Assembly (NCBI GenBank): GCA_002405805.1
Contig: DHMN01000053.1
Coordinates: 42,964-60,676 of the forward strand
Direction: 5' to 3'
Source: Cyanobacteria bacterium UBA4641
GTDB lineage: Bacteria > Cyanobacteriota > Vampirovibrionia > Gastranaerophilales > Gastranaerophilaceae
Length of the DNA stretch: 17,713 nucleotides
Of the stretch, positions 13,147 through 17,713 are shown one piece after another (the first letter of the stretch is position 1; each line of letters opens with the position of its first letter). The notes below the pieces were generated by a model, which did no database searches, was not told the origin of the DNA, and saw nothing but the letters and a program-made list of their open reading frames with translations. A program made the position numbers and the translations under genes.

Positions 13147-14820
13147 ATGAATGAGAGATTGAAAGAAAGCTTAAAACTACTGCCATCCCTTCCTGGATGC
13201 TACATTTACTACAATGCGGACAACGAAATTATTTATGTAGGCAAAGCAAAAATTTTAAAACGCCGTGTAATGTCTTATTTCAACCGCAAGCACCACGACA
13301 GCGTAAAAGTCAACGTTTTGGTCTCTCAAATTGACCATTTGGAATACATAATCACAAACACAGAAGTCGAAGCCCTCATCCTAGAAAGTCATTTAATCAA
13401 AAAACACAAGCCAAAATATAATATTTTATTAAAAGACGACAAAAACTATCCGTATTTTTTAATTACAAACGAAGATTTTCCAAGAATTTCAATTGTGCGC
13501 AAACGCCACATCAACCCTGAAAAAGGCAGATATTACGGACCTTATACTGACATTCGCGCAATGCATTCAACTTTGGATTTTTTAAAGAAAATTTTTCCGC
13601 TAAAGCAATGCAAAACTCCAAAATTCAAAACAAGACCTTGCCTTTATTACCACATCGGCAAATGCCTTGCACCTTGTCAAAATATGGTATCAAGTGAAGA
13701 ATACAAGGCAATTGTACATCAGGCAGAATTGTTTTTATCAGGTAAGCAATCAGAATTGATGGCGCAATTAATGACCCAAATTCAAAAATACTCTGATGCT
13801 GAGCAATATGAAAAAGCAGCGCGCTTGAGAGACAGTTATTTCGACTTAAAAAAGACACTGGAAAAACAAAAAGTTGTCTACGAAAACACGAAATTAAACG
13901 AAGATATTATCTCACTTCTGCACGAAGACGGAATTTTGACAATCGTCATTATGATGATTCGCGAAGGGCGACTTATTGACAAAAAAGACTTTACCTATGA
14001 TGTTGAAGATGAAGACAAGACAGAATTTTTTGCAACATTTTTCAAAGAATATTACAACACGCTATCTTTGGAATTTCCTGACAAAATCGTTTCAAATGAA
14101 CTTGAGGCAGTTGGTGACAAAGCACTTTATGAAGAGTGGTTGAATATAATTTCAGGCAAAAAGGTAAAAATTAGCTACGGCAAATCCGCGCAAGGTAAGG
14201 AATTGCAAACGCTTGCCGATAAAAATTGCCGAGTAGTTTTGGATAACGCAAAACTTTCTAAAATGTCCAAAATTAACGAAGATTTCAACAACATCGGCTC
14301 ATATTTGAAAGAAAAATTGCATCTGAACAATTTTCCTTACCGTATGGAATGTTACGATATTTCGCATATCCAAGGTACAAACACAGTTGCCTCAATGGTT
14401 ACATTCATTAACGGATTAAGCAAAAAATCCGCATACCGAAAGTTCAAAGTTAAATCAACCGAAGGCAAGCCTGACGACTTTTTATCAATGAAAGAAGTTC
14501 TGACAAGAAGACTTTCAAGACTGGGTGAAAAAGGTTGGGAAAAACCTGATTTGATTATCATTGATGGTGGTAAAGGTCAATTATCAAGTGTTATGGAAAT
14601 CGTTGAAGAAATGGGAGTGACAGGAATTGATTTTGTCAGCCTTGCAAAAAGACAAGAAGAAGTCTTTCTCCCTCACAACACTCAATCCATCTTACTTCCA
14701 CGTGAATCAAGCGCACTATTTTTAATCCAACGCATAAGAGATGAGGCGCACAGATTTGCAATTACATATCATAGAGATTTACGCTCAAAAAGCAGTATCA
14801 AAGATACTTCTAAAAAATAA
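13147..14820 (+). CDS. uvrC: UvrABC excinuclease subunit UvrC, short form lacking HhH domain (557 aa)
   Basis: The dual-incision nuclease of nucleotide excision repair, recruited by UvrB. The GIY-YIG domain (about 13-95) has Tyr19, YVGKAK and Arg39 for the 3' cut. Cys155, Cys165, Cys173 and Cys177 match the four cysteines reported to hold a [4Fe-4S] cluster. The UVR motif for UvrB binding lies at about 205-240 (DAEQYEKAARLRD). The RNase H-like domain for the 5' cut has Asp404 (CYDISH), Asp473 (IDGGKGQ) and His535 (DEAHRF). The protein stops at HRDLRSKSSIKDTSKK, exactly where the family's tandem helix-hairpin-helix domain (IPGIG motif) should start. No HhH is found in other frames downstream, so this is not a simple frameshift. 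Usual length is about 590-620. Confidence 0.96.
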   Translation: MNERLKESLKLLPSLPGCYIYYNADNEIIYVGKAKILKRRVMSYFNRKHHDSVKVNVLVSQIDHLEYIITNTEVEALILESHLIKKHKPKYNILLKDDKNYPYFLITNEDFPRISIVRKRHINPEKGRYYGPYTDIRAMHSTLDFLKKIFPLKQCKTPKFKTRPCLYYHIGKCLAPCQNMVSSEEYKAIVHQAELFLSGKQSELMAQLMTQIQKYSDAEQYEKAARLRDSYFDLKKTLEKQKVVYENTKLNEDIISLLHEDGILTIVIMMIREGRLIDKKDFTYDVEDEDKTEFFATFFKEYYNTLSLEFPDKIVSNELEAVGDKALYEEWLNIISGKKVKISYGKSAQGKELQTLADKNCRVVLDNAKLSKMSKINEDFNNIGSYLKEKLHLNNFPYRMECYDISHIQGTNTVASMVTFINGLSKKSAYRKFKVKSTEGKPDDFLSMKEVLTRRLSRLGEKGWEKPDLIIIDGGKGQLSSVMEIVEEMGVTGIDFVSLAKRQEEVFLPHNTQSILLPRESSALFLIQRIRDEAHRFAITYHRDLRSKSSIKDTSKK

Positions 14821-14828
14821 AATTCCAA

Positions 14829-15947
14829 TTAAATCAAATTGTTATAATGTTCTGCGTAAAAATCGCCAAATCTGTCTTCCAAAATCGCTTGACGACATTT
14901 TTTCGCAAAATCAATCAAGAATTTGATATTGTGTATAGACAAAAGTGTTGATGCAGTTTGTTCTTGACATCTCCAAAGGTGTCTGATATATGCTCTTGAG
15001 TGATTTTTACAAGCATAACAATCGCAACCTTCAACAAGTGGCGATGGGTCATCTTCGTACTTTTTATTTTTGATGTTAGATTTGCCGTTCCAAGTGAAGA
15101 ATGAGCCATGTCTTGCGTTACGAGTCGGCAAAACGCAGTCAAACATATCAACACCGAATTTAATTCCGTTCAACAAATCTTCAGGAGTACCTACTCCCAT
15201 CAAATAACGAGGTTTATATTTGGGCAAAAGTGGTGCTACAAGTTCGGTAAAGTGATTTTTGATATCGGTAGGTTCACCTACACTAACTCCGCCAATTGCA
15301 TACCCTACAGCATCATAAGATGAAATAACTCTTGCGCTTTCGCGTCTCAAATCATCAAAAAACGCACCCTGAACAATTGGGAACAAAGCCTGACGCGGAT
15401 TTGTTTTTGCCTTAATACATCTTTCAAGCCACCTATGGGTACGTTCCATTGCAGCTTTTGCCGTATCGTAATCACAAGGATAAGGCGCACATTGGTCAAA
15501 TGCCATAATGATATCTGCACCGATATTTTGCTGAATTTTCATAGAAATTTCAGGCGAAATATAATGACGAGTACCATTTTTAGGGTCTTGAAATTCTACA
15601 CCGTCCTCGGTAATTTTATTCAAATGAGCTAACGAAAAGACTTGAAACCCGCCGGAATCAGTCAAAACAGGCTTATCCCAGTTCATCCAGCCATGGATTC
15701 CGCCAAAATTATGAATCCTTTCATCCCCTGCGCGCAAATACAAATGATAAGAGTTACCCAAAATAATTTGAGCACCTGTATCTTTTATTTGGTCACAAGT
15801 TAAAGACTTCACGGCAGAATTTGTTCCAACCGGCATAAAAATCGGGGTTTCGATTTTCCCATGCGGAGTTGTCAAAATACCTGCTCTTGCTCCGGTTTGA
15901 GCATCTTCATGAATCAATTCATAATTAAAAAAATCTTTTTCGTCCAT
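14829..15947 (-). CDS. tgt: tRNA-guanine transglycosylase (Tgt)
   Basis: Exchanges guanine-34 of GUN-anticodon tRNAs (Asp, Asn, His, Tyr) for preQ1, a queuosine pathway step. Key residues: DSGGFQVF (Asp97 onward), the nucleophile region MFDCVLPTR with Asp270, and zinc ligands Cys308, Cys310, Cys313 (CDCYAC) and His339 (SIHN). Length 372 aa is typical for the bacterial enzyme. It lies 9 nt after ndk on the same strand, and its ATG has no Shine-Dalgarno, so it is probably expressed by read-through and re-initiation from ndk. It converges with uvrC across 8 bp, with no terminator visible. No other queuosine gene is in the window. Confidence 0.97.
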   Translation of the reverse strand: MDEKDFFNYELIHEDAQTGARAGILTTPHGKIETPIFMPVGTNSAVKSLTCDQIKDTGAQIILGNSYHLYLRAGDERIHNFGGIHGWMNWDKPVLTDSGGFQVFSLAHLNKITEDGVEFQDPKNGTRHYISPEISMKIQQNIGADIIMAFDQCAPYPCDYDTAKAAMERTHRWLERCIKAKTNPRQALFPIVQGAFFDDLRRESARVISSYDAVGYAIGGVSVGEPTDIKNHFTELVAPLLPKYKPRYLMGVGTPEDLLNGIKFGVDMFDCVLPTRNARHGSFFTWNGKSNIKNKKYEDDPSPLVEGCDCYACKNHSRAYIRHLWRCQEQTASTLLSIHNIKFLIDFAKKCRQAILEDRFGDFYAEHYNNLI

Positions 15948-15956
15948 AAATTTTGA

Positions 15957-16433
15957 TTAGCCTTCTGAATCCAAACTTTCAATAACAAGTTCAGACATAC
16001 ATTTTCCATCAGGGAACAATTCGTTCTCATTGAAATAAATTTTAATTTCGCGTTCAGCACTTTCAACACTGTCTGAACCGTGAACAATATTATATTCTTT
16101 AAGCTGTGCAAAATCAGCACGAATAGTACCAACCTCAGCTGTATTTGGGTCAGTTGAACCCATCAAGTGTCTTGCACCTGCAACTGCATTGTAACCTTGA
16201 ATAACCATCGCTACGATTGGACCGCTTTGAATATACTGAATCAATCTTGGGAAGAAAGGTTTTCCTTCGTGCTCAGCATAATGAGCTTTTGCCTGCTCAT
16301 CAGAAACATTAAGCATTTTCAAACCGATAACCTTGTAGCCTTTAGATTCAAATCTTTTAATAACTTCACCAATCAAACCTCTTTGAACACCATCAGGCTT
16401 CACTGCAATAAAGGTTCTTTCTTCTGTATGCAT
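15957..16433 (-). CDS. ndk: Nucleoside diphosphate kinase (Ndk)
   Basis: Transfers the gamma-phosphate from ATP to NDPs by a phosphohistidine intermediate. Signatures: FIAVKPDGVQRGLIGEVIKR near the start (Lys12), AGARHLMGSTDP in the middle, and the active site NIVHGSDSVESAEREI with His118. At 158 aa it is slightly longer than the usual 140-150 because of a short C-terminal extension. The start is strongly supported: AGGAG at 16441-16445, 7 nt away, and an extended -10 upstream. It heads a two-gene transcript with tgt. Confidence 0.97.
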   Translation of the reverse strand: MHTEERTFIAVKPDGVQRGLIGEVIKRFESKGYKVIGLKMLNVSDEQAKAHYAEHEGKPFFPRLIQYIQSGPIVAMVIQGYNAVAGARHLMGSTDPNTAEVGTIRADFAQLKEYNIVHGSDSVESAEREIKIYFNENELFPDGKCMSELVIESLDSEG

Positions 16434-16464
16434 AAATTTTCTCCTCTTTAATCAATCTATGGCA

Positions 16465-16473
16465 ATTATAGCA
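16465..16473 (-). promoter_or_regulatory. Extended -10 promoter of ndk-tgt
   Basis: The minus strand reads TGCTATAAT from 16473 to 16465, followed by a leader of about 25 nt with AGGAG. The -35 region (TTTCAA) is weak. It is the same 9-mer as at 4371, 8880 and 13133. Confidence 0.7.
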
Positions 16474-16544
16474 TAAAGATTTTATTTTTGAAACATTTGA
16501 GGATATTAAGAGAGGGCAGGAGGTCAAGAGGGCAAGCTAAAACG

Positions 16545-17306
16545 TCAATATGGAATCTTCCAACCACGATTTTTTATAAGCACTAAACACCAAAGCCCTG
16601 CCCCTTTTTTAGAACAATTTTCTTCAACCTCTTCCAATGTCCTATCTACTCCTGCAGGAACAATCTTTTCAATTTCAGGTTTATAAACCATTACAAAAAT
16701 ATCTTTTCCCAGTTGATTAGGTTTTCGATTTCCATTTGTGTCGATATAAAATACAATACTTGCCACATCAGATTTCACACCAAAAGTATTAAATAAGGCG
16801 ATTTTATAATCATCCATACAAATATTCGTCCCATTATAAAGCTGAAACGAAATGGTCGAACCTCCACATCCGGTTTCAGTTGAGACAATGCCTGCAAAAG
16901 AGCCGTTTAAATACTTTGCATCATTAACCCAACAACCTTTTTCATCATAACAGACATTTGCAACTTTAATATAAGGTAAAAAATACGTTTGAAACCACGA
17001 TTTCATAACAGTCATATCATTCATATTTGTAATATTGCTCATAGCACCATCATCATTGGCAGAAGTCATCATTTGTTGCAAAATTGAATAATCCTCTCGC
17101 AACATGCTTTCTGTATGCCTGTTATTTAATTTTGCCAACAAGGTCGGAATCGTCATCGCTGCAACTACACCGATTATGCCAAGAGTGATAAGAACCTCTG
17201 CCAAAGTAAATCCAAATCGAGCCTTAGTTGGTAGCGATTTTATGTGCATAGCGCCTTCGGCTAATGTAAAACCAAAACTAAGCTTATTTTTCAATATATT
17301 TTTCAT
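16545..17306 (-). CDS. Type IV prepilin-like / pseudopilin protein (253 aa)
   Basis: Processing site G32|F33-TLAE, then the hydrophobic helix VLITLGIIGVVAAMTIPTL. The globular part has Cys pairs (CYDEKGC; NCSKKGAGLWC) and the block DTNGNRKPNQLGKDIF ... RGWKIP, homologous to the gene at 205-987. Upstream of the real site is a second, fully canonical motif, G12-FTLAE-G, followed by MHIKSLPTKAR and not by a hydrophobic helix, so the leader contains a tandem duplication of the prepilin motif. The mid-region differs strongly from the other copy, suggesting fast divergence. Shine-Dalgarno GAGGT lies just upstream of ATG 17306. A divergent HTH gene follows after 108 bp. Assembly genes are not in the window, and the exact class of pilin is unknown. 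Confidence 0.9.
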   Translation of the reverse strand: MKNILKNKLSFGFTLAEGAMHIKSLPTKARFGFTLAEVLITLGIIGVVAAMTIPTLLAKLNNRHTESMLREDYSILQQMMTSANDDGAMSNITNMNDMTVMKSWFQTYFLPYIKVANVCYDEKGCWVNDAKYLNGSFAGIVSTETGCGGSTISFQLYNGTNICMDDYKIALFNTFGVKSDVASIVFYIDTNGNRKPNQLGKDIFVMVYKPEIEKIVPAGVDRTLEEVEENCSKKGAGLWCLVLIKNRGWKIPY

Positions 17307-17337
17307 TCGACCTCATATATAAACTTTTATTTCTAAT

Positions 17338-17413
17338 ATTATAATGTACTGTAATTAATTATCATGCAATTGAATATTTGTCAATGGAGTAAAAAATACA
17401 ATTATAATAATTG
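17338..17413. promoter_or_regulatory. Back-to-back promoters and palindrome between pilin and HTH gene
   Basis: TTGTCAA (17378-17384) serves as -35 in both directions: TTGTCA on plus, TTGACA on minus. On plus, TATAAT at 17403-17408 (19-nt spacer) ends 6 nt before the HTH gene's ATG. On minus, TAATTA (17361-17356) is at 17-nt spacing, and a better TATAAT lies further on at 17343-17338. CAATTAT-A-ATAATTG (17399-17413) is a perfect 7-1-7 palindrome covering the plus -10, a likely autoregulatory operator. Confidence 0.6.
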
Positions 17414-17414
17414 A

Positions 17415-17618
17415 ATGATTATCGTAAAATTATATGATTTAGTTTGGCGTCACAAAGTTAGGGGATATCAAATTGCAGAAGCTACAGGCTTGAGCACGGC
17501 GACAATTTCTAAATTGATGCAGGGTGAAAATATTGATGTAAAATTAAGCACAATAAATAAATTGTGCAAGTTTTTTAATTGCAATTTATCGGATATTATT
17601 GAGTACATCCCTGATTAG
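17415..17618 (+). CDS. Small Cro/C1-type HTH regulator (67 aa)
   Basis: A compact HTH protein of the HTH_26 (YozG-like) type: LYDLVWRHKVRGYQIAEATG contains helices 1-2, LSTATISKLMQGENIDVKLS the recognition helix, and TINKLCKFFNCNLSDIIEYI the closing helices. There is no extra domain. It belongs to a different HTH subfamily from the regulator at 1080-1301, although both sit head-to-head with a pilin-like gene. No Shine-Dalgarno precedes the ATG, and TATAAT ends 6 nt upstream, predicting a leaderless mRNA. A palindrome over its -10 suggests negative autoregulation. Control of the pilin gene is inferred. Confidence 0.88.
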   Translation: MIIVKLYDLVWRHKVRGYQIAEATGLSTATISKLMQGENIDVKLSTINKLCKFFNCNLSDIIEYIPD

Positions 17619-17624
17619 GATTTA

Positions 17625-17662
17625 TGAGGTTGCAAATTGACACATTCGGTTTCCGCAACTCA
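17625..17662 (+). other. Weak hairpin after the HTH gene
   Basis: TGAGGTTGC (17625-17633) can pair with GCAACTCA (17655-17662) with one bulge. No T-tract follows, so terminator function is doubtful. Confidence 0.25.
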
Positions 17663-17682
17663 AACTAAACACTTTAAACAAT

Positions 17683-17713
17683 GTCATTCCGAACTGACTA
17701 GAATATGAGTTGA
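17683..17713. repeat. Start of another dispersed repeat copy (window edge)
   Basis: GTCATTCCGAACTGACTAG begins a copy of the GTCATTCTGAACT family. Its variant (CCGAACT, CTAG) resembles the reverse complement of the window's first repeat more than the central copies. It is cut by the window end. Confidence 0.5.

Noticed and set aside
14741..14926. Overlapping ORF that could supply the missing UvrC C-terminus by frameshift
   Set aside because: Its translation has no IPGIG-type helix-hairpin-helix motif, so a frameshift does not explain the short UvrC.

Overview
The window looks like chromosomal DNA of an AT-rich, diderm, gut-type bacterium. The best guess is a Gastranaerophilales (Melainabacteria) member. 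This rests on recalled family features: two prepilin-like proteins with the FTLAEVLITLGIIGVVAA signal and a KPNQLGKD C-terminal block, together with GT9 and BamE-like envelope proteins. No rRNA or other taxonomic marker is present, so the assignment is moderate. No tRNA, rRNA, CRISPR array, transposase or phage gene was found.

Layout. 1-1301: a repeat remnant, a type IV prepilin-like gene (-) and a divergent small Cro/C1-type regulator (+), with a strong inverted repeat over the pilin promoter. 1291-1707: YjbQ (-). 1708-2129: non-coding, with repeats. 2130-4304: a class A penicillin-binding protein (+), ending in a clear terminator. 4385-5377: a GT9 glycosyltransferase (+). 5504-8835: a HEAT-like protein (-), an overlooked 58-aa ORF (+), then a tight four-gene envelope operon on the minus strand running BamE-like, two paralogous secreted proteins, HEAT protein. 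8943-9470: a divergent secreted protein. 9471-10999: a repeat-rich stretch in which one unknown 111-aa gene is bracketed by a 68-bp inverted repeat pair. 11000-11641: an unknown Gln/Ala-rich protein with two hydrophobic segments. 11644-16433: housekeeping genes (a 5'-nucleotidase-like enzyme, uvrC, tgt, ndk). 16545-17618: a second prepilin-like gene with a divergent small HTH regulator, repeating the layout of the left end. The last bases enter another dispersed repeat.

How the genes fit together. Peptidoglycan synthesis (PBP), glycan transfer (GT9) and the secreted-protein operon form an envelope theme. ndk and tgt are probably co-transcribed. The two pilin/regulator pairs share one architecture and look like regulated surface-fibre or pseudopilin units.

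Most notable observations: (1) both pilin genes are paired head-to-head with a small HTH gene, and palindromes lie on the promoters; (2) both pilins carry a duplicated prepilin cleavage motif; (3) four genes have a -10 hexamer ending exactly 6 nt before the ATG and no Shine-Dalgarno, which predicts leaderless mRNAs; (4) UvrC lacks its C-terminal HhH domain; (5) an unknown gene with an ATCAT x6 tract upstream sits inside a mosaic of palindromic repeats.
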